From the NCBI GenBank assembly GCA_031841125.1, contig CM063113.1, forward strand, positions 34,741,312 through 34,805,311: 64,000 nucleotides of DNA, in the 5' to 3' direction. Every line of letters starts with the position of its first letter. Within the stretch, counting starts at the first letter, position 1. Origin of the DNA: Acanthococcus lagerstroemiae. Its lineage: Eukaryota > Arthropoda > Insecta > Hemiptera > Eriococcidae. The position numbers were made by a program, and so were the translations under genes. The notes under the pieces are model-generated. The model was not told the origin of the DNA. It saw only the letters and a program-made list of their open reading frames with translations, and made no database searches. Below are positions 46,550-57,605 of the stretch, one piece after another.

Positions 46550-47089
46550 GCCACGACCAGGAATTCAAAGTCATAATCGTTTTCGGCTCATAACTTAGCT
46601 TAAACTTTTTATTCAATCGAGTTTCTTAAGCTGACTTAAAGCCAATGATTTTTTCCGTTTGAACGACTACTTAAGCCAATCCCATTGGCTTAATTTCGTG
46701 TTACGTACCGTATCATTTGTTCATTTCACTTAATTACTTCGAATAAAAATTGTTTATATGTTTTTTTGCAGGCAAAGAGACTGGACTTCTTATCGTGAAC
46801 AGATTATAGATAGTAATAAAACTCAGTATCATTATAACTCAGTTCTCTTGATTTTGACAAGATGATGAAGTATATATTGTAATGGTTTTTTTTTAAGCTA
46901 ATAGATTATCAGCAATGATCAGCTATTGGCTTAAGTACTTAGTAAAATAAATAAATAAAATAAAGAACAAATAAAAATATTTAAAAAAACGAATCACTGA
47001 CCTAATGGCTGACCTGAAATCGCTGAAACAACAGCTTAAACTTAAAATTAAGCCGCTAATGGCTTAAACTTTGAATTCCAGGCCACGAT
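46550..47089. mobile_element. hAT-type non-autonomous element, 524 bp, TSD 7 of 8
   Basis: The body is 46558-47081. The ends are CAGGAATTCAAAGT and, inverted, CTGGAATTCAAAGT. The flanks are GCCACGAC (46550-46557) and GCCACGAT (47082-47089). Subterminal regions carry repeated TTAAGC / GGCTTAA / TTAAGCC words on both sides, like the clustered transposase-binding hexamers of hAT elements. The centre is AT-rich with no gene. Confidence 0.8.
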
Positions 47090-47761
47090 ACAAACTATGT
47101 GATAACATGAGAATAAGGATGTACCGAGCTGTACTTCTATTTGGAAAGAGAAAATACAATTTTTTCGATTAGTAACTCAGCCATTAGAAAATGTCGAGAT
47201 TGATCTGGAATAGGTAAGTAAAGCGGATTGCTAGGTACTTATTGCATACCTTTTACCTTCCCATCCCAACCAAGAGGCAAATTCTTTGGATTGTAAGGAA
47301 TGTGGTCTTCATCCTCGTCTTCGGAGTCTGAAGCACTAGCTTCAGCGTCCGATAAAAGGAGAAAATTCTTTTAGTTGGACGCTGTTAAACAAAAGGGAAC
47401 CAACTAACATTTGTAAACAAAATGAGTTATTAGTATCGTTGGAAAGAGCATAAAACGTAGAATTTTTCAAAATTGGGCCCCCGATTCAAAAATGTGTACT
47501 CCCGTTGAAAAAAGCTTATCAGTAAACGCAATGTCATATAGTTTCTACATGGCTCTTGAACTTCGAATCACATGTTCTCAAAAAGAGGATTTTGCTAGTT
47601 ATAGTTCCCTTTTGTTGAATAGCGTCCAGTTGATACAGTTTCCTCTGCCAACAACATCCTCCCCCTTTTCCCTTGTCTTACTTCCTTGTCAGGGAAAACA
47701 AATTGAGGATATAAAGGCTTATTGACTCATTTGAATTGTAAATCAATCCCCTTATTCTGAA

Positions 47762-47930
47762 GACTGAACCAGCGCCGATTTTACCATGCGGGCTGACTGA
47801 GCTGCAGCCCAAAGTTGCAAAATTTGCGGCCCAAAAAATATTTGCGGGAGGGGGATGTAAAATAATAAGGCGGCAAAAATACTGCAGCCCAAAGCGGCAA
47901 AGTGTACTTCAAACCGGCCCTGGATTGAAC
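47762..47930. mobile_element. hAT-type MITE, TSD 7 of 8
   Basis: The body is 47770-47922 (153 bp). The ends are CAGCGCCGATTTTACC and, inverted, CAGGGCCGGTTTGAAG (10 of the first 12). The flanks are GACTGAAC and GATTGAAC. Subterminal CTGCAGCCCAAAG words occur in direct orientation near both ends. No coding capacity. Confidence 0.75.
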
Positions 47931-48051
47931 TGTCCAACTGGCAATCTGTACACAAATATTTGTGTATTTCAACCTATACTCTTTTGCAGCTTTTAGCTTG
48001 GCACCACTGTCAGCGAAGAGAAAAATTTCAGCATTATTGCTAGGTAGATTT

Positions 48052-48057
48052 TTTATT
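48052..48057 (-). promoter_or_regulatory. Possible polyadenylation signal (EF-hand gene)
   Basis: TTTATT on the + strand gives AATAAA on the - strand, 183 bases past the EF-hand stop codon. The TTTATTTAT context offers a second overlapping option. Confidence 0.45.
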
Positions 48058-48062
48058 TATTC

Positions 48063-48134
48063 ACCATTATGTTACATCAATAAATACCTAATTATAATAC
48101 CATTATGTTACATCAATAAATACCTAATTATAAT
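48063..48134 (+). repeat. Perfect 36-bp tandem duplication
   Basis: Two identical units, 48063-48098 and 48099-48134, starting ACCATTATGTTACATCAATA. They lie in the likely 3' untranslated region of the EF-hand gene. Confidence 0.95.
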
Positions 48135-48239
48135 TTCAATAAATTACTAATATTCCTATTTCCTATTATCTACATGAAAAAATCAGCAATATCTACACAA
48201 GGTTTCAACAATTAGTTATCATTATCACCGGTATAATTT

Positions 48240-51200
48240 TCAAGATGCCAATGGCCCCCAAAAGAACCTGCTTGGCGCGTCTTCATTGTCGCAAAGGAAA
48301 TATTGTCGTCCCAATGTCACGAATTCTTCAATAGTCAAAAGGCCATTCTTATCCATGTCTATACATTCGAAGGACACGGTTGCATCCTATTCGGAAAGAG
48401 CAAAGAGCAAAGTACATGAATATTGTTAATTGTCGTGCACGCTGAAGGTTTAAAATTTGCTCACTATGTCAAGACTGCTGAGAAGGGTACAAACACAGAA
48501 AATGAATTCACCTGTCATTGAAATAAAAAATAACTATTCTAGAATTTTTCCTTTTTCCTTAACTCTAGCAGGGTACTATAATAAGCAAAATAGGTATAAT
48601 CTATAGCTGCCATTTTGGTTTTTATTTACATTTAGCGAGTTGTTATCCGTGTGTAATGTTATGATGGATTGATAACACGGTGCCGATTTCGTTATCGCTA
48701 CAGTATAAAGTCGAATGGCGTGGATGCATTCACATAGTATCTTTTATTTATCTACCCTACAATTATTTTGATTTAAATCGATAGGTATTTGTCTTTAAAC
48801 TTGATGCAAATTTAAGAGGCCATTCTTTCATTTACCTACATACATACCTACATATGACTATCTACATCACTGGGCAGTATTTTATTGGAAGTTCTATTCC
48901 AGAATTGGCAAAATAGAAACGTCCTTGGTTAAAGACCATTCAAACATTCAGGTAATAGGTAGGTATATAATAGGTAGATATTATGCTTATTTTCTTTGTG
49001 GTGCGCCATCCTGAGAGAATTACATTGAGATTCTAATTGTAAACGACTACTGGGTTTCACAGAAGATAGAAAATTATGCCGGTGATCGTCGCAAAAAATG
49101 TAACAGTAAATCAGAGATCAAATTGCTTTGTAGTGAGAATGAAGAGTTGAAGAAAAGACAGAAGTACGCATATACGTTGATTCAGCGCTCAAAACTGATT
49201 AAGAACTTGCAACGCTTGAAAGACTTTGCTGTAAGGATGCCTAAAGCTACTAATTTCAACTCTGGCACTCAAGACAGGTTCTCATTGTACTTTTGTATCT
49301 AATACTGCTCTTGAAGTTGTCCCGATCGGCAAGTACCGACACTATTTCGACAGTGTCGAATTCTGCTCATTTCGACCGTCGAATTGTCGAACACTGACCA
49401 ATCAGAAAGCAGCTTGACTGCACCGCCGGTTGCATTTCTTCGAATTCCGCAAAATTACTGCATTTTTGTCGATTTGTCGGCAATTGCCGGCTGTCGAAGT
49501 GTCGATCGACAGTTATTTTGCCCATAGGGGTGTATCTTCAATTTTATTTTAACATCTAATCCTGCTGTCATACTATATCTTCATTTGAATGTATTTTTAT
49601 GTCACTTAGAATGTACATTACTATTACCTGCAACTTCTTGCATAAAAATTATTTATTTGAGCCAGAATTCATTAGAGTATTTTATATACCAAAATCTATA
49701 TGCAAATCAAAATAATTATATACTAAATAAATAAAAGAAACGATGTAAATGCATCCACGCCATTCCATTTTATACTGGTGTGATAGCGAAATTGGCACCG
49801 TGTTATCAGTCCATTGTACCTACCGTACTACAGCGCCTTAGTTATCTTGCTTTGAATGGTTCAGAATATAATATAAACTGACTAATACTCGCAAAAGGTA
49901 AACGAAAAACAAAATGGCAGCCATCCATTCTGCCCATTGTTTATTTTGCACTACACAACAGCATGAAAAAACAATAGGATGGGATTATATATGATTTTAG
50001 CTATATATTGAATGCTGAATACGATGGCGTTAACCATTTTAATCGAGAACCTCTCGGTTTTTATATTCAAAATTAAAATTTTGTTAAAATTTTCACTTGT
50101 TATTTCTTTTTGTCGCCCAGGAATAGTTACACTGATACGGATAAGATGTTGAATAAATTTGTCGATCTGAAGTATCATCTTATGTATATAGATTTGCATT
50201 TAAGATATAGAGCTAGGAAATAAATATGTAACTATTAATCAAAAAATTACATTGATTGTTTTTTAAATCTCAATTTTAGTGTGTATGCTATAGTACCCCA
50301 CGTATAAGAAAATATACATTGTTTTCAATAAATTAGTATTTTTGATTATTCCTTTAACTTTAAAATATATTGTTTCATCAGAAATAAACTTATCTCTGTA
50401 CGCTATTAAAAAAACTGCCTCTGCTTGCTCATTTCGTGAAGGATGAAGCAAAAAGATTGCCTGCTGAGAAATCCTGAAAGTATGCAGTGCAAGTCATGTT
50501 GACTTCAAGAATTCTCGAAGACATGTTTTCATCTATCATCTAGCGAAGTATTTCAACACTAATAAGGGTACAAATACGCCTTAAAATACTTTAATCCAAA
50601 AATATGTTAAAACAAAGCTTTCAAAATACCCTGTCAGTAATCGATATGGGCTCATTTATTACGAAAAATTGCCTGATCTGGCCATGATAACAGCCATACA
50701 TTGTGAACATGATTTTAAATTGAAAAATAAATAATAGGATCTGGATTGAACTTTTTATATTTTTTGAGAAACTGGAGATGTTTTCCATAGTGTTTTGATT
50801 AAAAAAAAAAAAAATTGCGAAATATTGGAAAAAGTAAAAATGATTCCTAAAGTAGGAAAACGATTAAAATATGCCAAAAAATGTTCTAAAATAGCCGAAA
50901 TATGCTTTATAAATATCCAAAAATATGCCAATCAATTAGTGTTCAATTCAACTAAATTTCAAGAAACATGCAGCCTTACAATTGAGACCACCGAAACGAC
51001 AGAAAGACACGAAATAAGAGAGCAGGGGGAAAATTTACAGACAGACAGACAAGCGGGGCATCGAATAAGGAGCCAACACGAGCGAAGCAAGTGTGGGTGT
51101 GGGAATTGGATCGTTTTTTTCAATTAAAATGCGAAAAATTACTTCGTAGGATAATCCGAGGCATTTGAAGAAGAGCTGATACTCTGAAAATGATATCGCT

Positions 51201-54200
51201 CCATCGTGATCCTTATCAACAGCCTGAAAAACACGAAGCCAATTAAAAATCTAGAAAATCATTTCCTCTTTTAGAATACGAACGTAAGAGTAGACCAGAC
51301 TGTGAGGCTAGACCTCCGCAGTTCGACCGGCGGTAATTAAAATAAAAATGAATAAAATCCGACGACTAGTCACGCGGATAAAAAAATGTTCTCGTAAAAT
51401 GATAAATAAAATTCTTTCGAGCGAAATTCCGCATTTCGCGAATTGTATTCACCGTAAACAGATACGGCAGCAAACGGTGCACTCGTTTTCTGCGATCTTT
51501 GTCGTTGATCACGTGCTTCATGTCCTCCATATACTGCTCGGTAGTGATCAGATTGTAAGGATGGTTACAGCCCCATTGTTCCGTCCACATACGCTACAAA
51601 TCGAGAGAAGAAGATAAATTAAGTCAAAATTTCGAATCAGTGATTTGGACCTAAGAGAACCGCCGAGCTAGAGGACTAAGTCTTGCACCCACTCCATCAC
51701 AAAGGTCTCGCGAGACCTGTGATTTGGACTACGGTTTTGACTATTTGCTGGGAAAACGATATCTGGCACATTTTTGTCGAAATTTCAAGAACAAGGGACA
51801 TGCTTAGTTTGCACTCTGACAATATTTTAATCTGCAACAGGGTCATATAGCTATAATGAGGGGGCAGGAGAGTTCAATCTCTCAATCAGCCCATAGAAAT
51901 GAATAAATTCTATTGAGACGTATTGTAAAACATCCCAAGACTGTGTTGAGACCCTTGAAAGTTTTGACGAGACTCGCTTAAAACTGTATTTTGCAATTCA
52001 CAAACCCAAGACTGTGTTAAGACTCCTTGTAACATGTTTAGACTATTTAAATTCATGACGTCTTGTCAGTAATCAAGACAAGAATTAACAAAGCGTGGAA
52101 ACATTTTTGGTCTTTGAAAACTATCTTGAAGGGTAAAATGAGTGTAACCACAAAAATCAAAATATTAGAAAGATATGTTATCCCCACACACTTATATGGG
52201 GTACAGAGGTGAGCACCCACGAAAAATCAAGTTAAAAAATTTCAGGTAACATTTTATAGAATGCTCAGAAGCATACCGAATATCAAACTCAAGGATAGAG
52301 TTCAAAACTCAACGATTAGAAAACGTACCAACTAGGGACATAGGCTACGAAATTAAAAAACTCAAATTCAAGTTTGCAGGACATTTGGCCAGAGAGCTTG
52401 CAAACAAATGGCACAAAATCACCACAGAATGGACTTCTTACAACCTGAAACGTAAACGTGGAAGATCCTCCGTCAGGTGGCGGGACGAGATATCTGGGTA
52501 TTTAGGGATAGTGGGGAGTAGAGTAGCTCAAAATAGGAAGGCCTGGGACAAGGTGGTTGAGGCATACACAGTGTAACAATAAAGTTCCCGGACTGATTTT
52601 TTCCCCGCGCTTGTGGTAACACAACGACCTTGAAATTTCTACACAATAGGCAGGCATCTCTCCCTTATCGCTAGACGTGTTGGTGACTCTCGTGCAATCA
52701 TAAAAGGTTTCTTATCAGTTGTACCCTGAATCAGCTATTGCTAAAATACTGCCCCTTCCCTCTGATAATAATGTAGGAAAAATCAATAACCGAAAAAAAA
52801 TTATGTATTTCCTGATTTTTCTCCCGTTTTTCAGCACCCATTTCTCTTTTTCTAATTTGCTCTCAACTCGAGCCCTGGAATCCGCCCTTTCGAGCATTAC
52901 TTTAGAGACGTCGGGGAGGCTGTTAGGGCTGTCTTAGCCCTCTTCCTTGCTGACCGAAAAACCGGCCTAGGTCGAAATCTGGCGAGTTGCTACGTGGGCT
53001 CAAACCCGGGACCTCTGGATTCCGAGGCCAACGCGCAATCCACTCGGCCAACCAGACCCCATCCCCCATTACAGAAAAAATTAAACACCTATGCCCATAT
53101 TATGTATCTTTTAACTTTAATAGGGCTACCCGAGCCTTTTTTCATTCGGTTCTGAACGGCTGTAAATTGACTTTCTGAAGTGTTTATGCACATAATATTC
53201 TGATAGTATATTGATCCGACTACACTTTCTATTTTGTACATTGTCAAAAGAACAAAAACTTGGCTCACCAGAGTGATTCATGCTTAGGGGGCCCATATTA
53301 CCCGTCGGTACCTTACGTGGGTGTATGGGAGTTGCGCCCCGTCCGAGGAGGGCATAGAAATTCATATTCGAATTGCGTCCCAAAATCGCGGAGGTACGGA
53401 AAGGTCATGTCGAAATTGCGTCCCAAGTTTGTGGAGGCAATTCAAAGTCAATGTCTGGTGGCGCAACATACAAAAGTACTCTTTAACAAATGACTATAAC
53501 ACTATAAGGATAAGCAGAGCGGAATGGGGAGCTTTTTGAAGTGTTTCTTTGGTATGCCATTTCTACACCCCGATGACGTCGGCCCATGTTTCTTCGAAAA
53601 CCTTATGTCAATTCAGCCAGACGACGAAAGAGTTCGAAGCTTTACAGACTACGTTTTTCGCCGAAGCGTGTTATCGCTCATTACCTTCACAAATGAAGTC
53701 ATTCACGATTTCAAATCACTTTTTTGGAAGACTAAGAAGCAGACCTCCTCATGGTGTCTTCTAGGTGACTCTAACAAGCTTCAAAGTCGCTGGACGCAAT
53801 TCGGATATGTATTTCAATTGCCCCCCGACAACTCGGGACGCAATTCCGTTGTGTATTTCAACTGCCCCCGCTATCTCGGGACGGAATTCGGTACAGAATG
53901 TTGATTTGGGACGCAACTCGGCAGCGCCCCCTCACGTATATTATGCTTCTTCCAGATACTTATATTTCCTAGAATACCTGACTTTCCCAAAAGTGGACAC
54001 CCTGTTGTTTCATTCATTTTTGACTTCAAAACGTTTCTGTTTCCAACCACCTTGCTATAGTCGCCTTCTCAAATCACAACTAGCAATTAAACAATATGAG
54101 AAAATTTGGCGTATGTCTCTCTGCCTAAAATCACTGAATAGAATTGAATGCAAGTTCTGCAATATTATAAACTGTCTATGCCATAAATCGTTTTTCCAGT

Positions 54201-54740
54201 CACCGATTCAATAATTTATCATATCATCGGTTTTGGGTTCATTTGCAGTTCGTTGCTTCGGCTGGACGGTTTAATCCGAATTACTAAAATGGAAATGCAT
54301 GACCCGAATTCAAACACCTTGATAATCATTTTCAGCGAACGGAAAATTACGCATAATCTCGTCATGAGACAGATAACGGCTAACCCATCGGCAGCCAATT
54401 AATAATCTCGAAATATGTAATTTTCAATAAGTATTCTCAGAAGAAACAAGGAAGAAGATAAGAGTAACAAAAAAAAAAAACTAGAAAAAGTTGTAAATGG
54501 TTTTTACAAATTTTCGTGATCGTTGCTACCGTCAGAAACGAGCCGAAGCTAATTAATTTCTACAGTCTATACCTCGATAATTTCGTAGAATTCGATCTGC
54601 TGATCAGGTGGTAAATTCCCGAGTCGAACGAATCGATCGGCCAGCAGTTTGAAGTCGTCGTACGAGATGATGCCGTCTTTGTTCACGTCCAAGAGGTTGT
54701 GGATAGTGCGCATTTTACGTCTCCAGAAGACGCTGTTGCC
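48240..54740 (-). CDS. Sarcoplasmic-calcium-binding-protein-like EF-hand protein (last 4 exons, 5' incomplete)
   Basis: Exons in transcript order are 54740-54573, 51593-51453, 51223-51143 and 48386-48240. All junctions are GT-AG in phase 0, giving 178 residues. The reading enters at GNSVFWRRKMRT with a first calcium loop DVNKDGIISYDD. A degenerate middle EF region follows (RMWTEQWGCNHPYNLITTEQ). Two further canonical loops are DKDHDGAISFSE and DMDKNGLLTIEE. The C-terminus RFFWGPLAS resembles the F-x-GPL end of invertebrate sarcoplasmic calcium-binding proteins, which buffer Ca2+ in muscle and neurons. At least one 5' exon with the start codon is missing: no convincing candidate was found up to 64000. 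Introns hold a 1.36 kb inverted-repeat element, a LINE fragment and a SINE. A calexcitin-like identity is possible. Confidence 0.87.
48585..49949. mobile_element. 1.36 kb inverted-repeat element with relic coding segment, in EF-hand intron
   Basis: The terminal arms (about 150-200 bp) are inverted copies. GCTGCCATTTTGGTTTTTAT, GATAACACGGTGCCGATTTC and GGCGTGGATGCATTCACAT on the left have inverse partners at about 49910, 49795 and 49755. The inner region 49079-49300 (+) reads as a lysine-rich, coiled-coil-like peptide (SENEELKKRQKYAYTLIQRS, then KLIKNLQRLKDFA). This may be a transposase remnant, possibly a THAP/P-element-like coiled coil, but that is a guess. No exact target duplication could be read. 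Confidence 0.6.
49950..51142. other. Intron of the EF-hand gene
   Basis: No nested gene is supported. A 110-codon frame at 50795-51127 (+) starts from an A-run and has no family signal. Confidence 0.45.
51703..51718. repeat. 16-bp perfect palindrome AGGTCTCGCGAGACCT
   Basis: A self-complementary word within an EF-hand gene intron, flanked by CAC..GTG three bases out on the left. Function unknown. Confidence 0.6.
52068..52580 (+). mobile_element. RTE-like LINE relic 3, 3' fragment
   Basis: Only the C-terminal part of the polyprotein is present. KAWKHFWSLKTILKGKMS and ERYVIPTHLYGVQR are readable at about 52095-52210. The terminal FAGHLARELANKWHK and KRKRGRSSVRWRDEI are readable up to the stop near 52576, followed by an AATAAAG. 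A stop codon and shifts break the frame. It corresponds to the end of LINE relic 4 (KLSFAGHMVRGEEKG, KRKRGRPPTRWRGEI), so both are one family. It lies antisense in an EF-hand gene intron. Confidence 0.75.
52841..53060 (-). mobile_element. tRNA-derived SINE, copy 2
   Basis: On the - strand it starts GGGGTCTGGTTGGCCGAGTGG with the same A-box as copy 1, has a CTCGGAA anticodon-like loop and a B-box GGGTTTGAGCCC. It continues with the same body (TAGGCCGGTTTTTCGG, TAAGACAGCCCTAACAG, GCTCGAAAGGGCGGATTCC). It lies in sense orientation within an EF-hand gene intron. Confidence 0.85.
53330..53935. repeat. Convergent GAATTGCGTCCC minisatellite-like element
   Basis: The left half has GAGTTGCGCCCC, GAATTGCGTCCC and GAAATTGCGTCCC at about 53328, 53373 and 53410. 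The right half carries the inverse, GGACGCAATTC, about every 45-50 bases from 53794 to 53915, with TATTTCAATTGCCCCC spacers. Opposite orientation in the two halves suggests a foldback element. An EF-hand gene intron is the host. No gene. Confidence 0.6.
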
Positions 54741-55652
54741 CTGGAATCCAAAACAAGATGACGAGGTTAAGAACATCTGTCAAGGGCCGAGTCCGAATGT
54801 CCATATAGAAAGCGGACGGGAACGAGGACAAACATGATATGCTTTCTTTTCGTCCTCTGGTCTATTACCATTTCCTCTCCCAGAAAAGTGCATCGCCGAT
54901 GAATGCTCATAGCTGTAGATTTTAATCGTACATAAATTAGCAGCGGAAATAGAGCGAATTTTTCGTGCAAATCTATGCAAAATCATGTCCGACCAATTAA
55001 ATTTATGATATTTTGCATTAATTCGCCTTCGTTCATATTCTGTCACGACTTGTTTACAGAATTTCCCCTGTTTATTATTCGAAGTCATTTCGTCAGACCA
55101 TGCAATTTCCAGACAGTTCACGGTTCTCGGGTCATCTTCAGTTTTACAAGCAAAAAGAACAACACATACTGATAGAGAGTTGAGGAAGCGGGACGTGATC
55201 AGTTTTAATCTGTATACAAGCCATTCCCATTATCTTGTTACAGTCATTAAGCTGGACGCTTTATTTTTCCTGTAAATGAGGAACCACGACCTGCTGGCGG
55301 TTCAGAATGTTTGGATAATATCGAACGGGACGCATTGAGACCCAAAAAGCTACCGGGGAAATCCTACTACATCGGCTTAAATTCTCGCTTTCATTACCCA
55401 TCCACCGTGTCTTCCTTTTCTTCTTTCACCCGTCTAGCTTCTGCTCAAAACTACCAAATGTACTAGCCCAAGTCTTATGGACTGGTTTGGGCATAAGGAA
55501 AATCTTTCTACAACAGTTATATGTAGATAATCCCCCTCTGGTTCAAGTATGACAGAATAGATGTCTACAAAAGCGGTGCCTCATTACTGCTGGAAATGAA
55601 GAAGTGGCTCCATAGCTTAAAATTCCCCGACAAAAATACAGTCAGTGCAGTC
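54741..55652. other. 5' flank or intron of the EF-hand gene
   Basis: The TTGTTTTGGATTCCAG acceptor at about 54741-54756 shows that the gene continues to higher coordinates. No start exon was recognised here. Confidence 0.45.
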
Positions 55653-55925
55653 CATGGGCGTAGCTAGAACTTTTTCCAGGAGGGGGCAAAAAGGTAGAAT
55701 TTGTGCAGGTACAAGTCGCTGCTTTGCTATCAGTGAGGCGCCAGTCACACATTTTCATTGTCTAGCGTCTAGGCCTCAGGGCACGTCCTATTTTCTGCGA
55801 ATTTTATTCAGTTGGCTTTAAATATTTGAAAATAATCTTGTGAGCACTGGAACATAATTTTTTTTCAAAATCGAGGGGGCAATTGTCCCCCCTTGCCCCT
55901 CGCTGGCTACGCCCATGGTGCAGAA
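55645..55925. mobile_element. hAT-type MITE, TSD 6 of 8
   Basis: The body is 55653-55917 (265 bp). The ends are CATGGGCGTAGCTAGAA and, inverted, CATGGGCGTAGCCAGCG (13 of the first 14). The flanks are GTGCAGTC and GTGCAGAA. Its GGCGTAGC core is shared with the 33.09 kb element, so both probably used related transposases. No gene inside. Confidence 0.8.
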
Positions 55926-56676
55926 AAGATGTTGGAAAAATGTGACTGTAACTTGAACAAAGGCAATCCATCAGAAGGCAAAATTTCAGCGGCCTAGCAT
56001 GCGTGAGATGAATGAGCGGCTACCAGACAGTTACATTTTAGTAGAAGACTCAGTGGGGGATTGGAAATCCACCCAAGTCGGTCCAAAAATGAGTTGAAGA
56101 AGGCCGACTGGCGAAAATTTTGCTTGGCTGTTGAACACATGTAATTGACTAACTGAAGCGGAAACGAAGACTGGGTGAAAATGAGGATTGTTTTTCCAAG
56201 ACACAGAAGGTGCGTAATATTTCTAAATTGTCCAGGAAACAAAAACTGTCAGCAGTTCTTACGTTTGATCCCCCTTTTCTCGTTTTTGACAAATGTTACC
56301 CTCGGTTCTAACGGATACGACTTAGAAATTTCATTTTCAAAACCAAAATATTCGCGAAAATAAAAACTGAAGTAAACTTTGAAGACTATACTTGCTGTGA
56401 TTTAGAATTGGAATACACAGCAAATAATGGACTGAGTTTTTAAAATTAGCTTCTTCCAATGGTGTATACATGAGGGAGATAAAGGGGCAACTGCCCCCTC
56501 TCAGAAAGAAAAATTAATCCTGTCTAAAGATGATAAGGTTATCAGTCTTACGACCGGTTTGATGCAGCTCTCCATTTATCCCTGTTTTGTGCGAGTTCTT
56601 CCATTTCCAAATAACTGTTGCATTTGGCATCCTTGGTTATCTGTTGAACATACTGGAATCTTTGCCGACCCCTACC
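55926..56676. other. Intergenic or intronic sequence, no supported gene
   Basis: Nothing coding was recognised. Confidence 0.4.
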
Positions 56677-56967
56677 CTATTCTTTCCTTCCACCCTTCTT
56701 TCCAGCAGCAGTGATATTATTCCTGGGTGCCTCAGTTTTATTCCCTATTAGTTTATTTCTCCTTTTCAGACAATTCCAAATATCCATTTTACCTCGGACT
56801 CTGTTAAGTACTTTCTCATTTCTTACCTTATCCGTCCATTTGATGCTAAGTATCCGCCTATAGCACCACATCTCAAAAGCTTCGATCCTTCTCTTCTCTA
56901 GTTTTGTTATGGTCCACGTTTCACATCCATACAAGGCTACACTCCAAACATAAGTTTTCAAGAACAA
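56677..56967 (-). mobile_element. Non-LTR retrotransposon C-terminal fragment
   Basis: A 96-codon stretch reads KTYVWSVALYGCETWTITKL, then EAFEMWCYRRILSIKWTDKV and NEKVLNRV. This is the post-RT region common in insect LINE polyproteins (YGSETWTL...EMWCYRRMLRISWTDKVTNEEVL). The related relic at 28150-28020 (-) carries the same CETWTL and CYRRML words. No upstream RT domain is attached, so it is a 5'-truncated piece. Confidence 0.75.
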
Positions 56968-57605
56968 TTTTTTGATTTCCAGATTTATTTTCGATTTGAA
57001 AAGAAAATTTGGCCAAGGAGGGGGAGGTTGACACCCCCATTATAATTTATTGTCGCCTACCCTTGCGCCTTTTCCTTCTTTCTCTCCCTGGATCTAGTCA
57101 AGTATTCTTTGTTAAAAAAAAAATGGACTGGAAAAATGTTCAAGCTTAAATTTCTTTTCATTCGCTTTAATTTTTTTTGCGATAATCTTGAAATAGATAT
57201 TTGAGTGTCTTTTGTATGTATTCCATCTTTGTACATATCGCATGTGGTAATTTTTGTTCATTTTTTGACCCCGTGGTAGCTCAATGTGCTTTGACAAATT
57301 TGAAAAATAAAATCACGATACCACAACCTAGAATGAAACAGACGTGTCACAAGAAAAGGGCCTTAGTGGTAACTGGACATTGAGGCCCTTACCTTGTGAC
57401 ACGTGACATTTTGATTTTGTTGTCTGTGCAGTGTAAAGCGAATGTCTCAATCTCAAGCGAAATTTGCCCTTCGCTATCACGCCATCAGTCATCATTTATA
57501 TGGTTGTCTTTTATTATCAGCTTCAGCATAACAAAAGTGTACTTCTTGACATTTTTTGGGAAAGATAGAGTTTTCTTTTTTGACAGTATCAAAAGAGTAT
57601 TTTCC

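Noticed and set aside
50795..51127. 110-codon open frame rich in Lys/Thr/Glu
   Set aside because: It starts at an A-run inside an intron and has no family resemblance.
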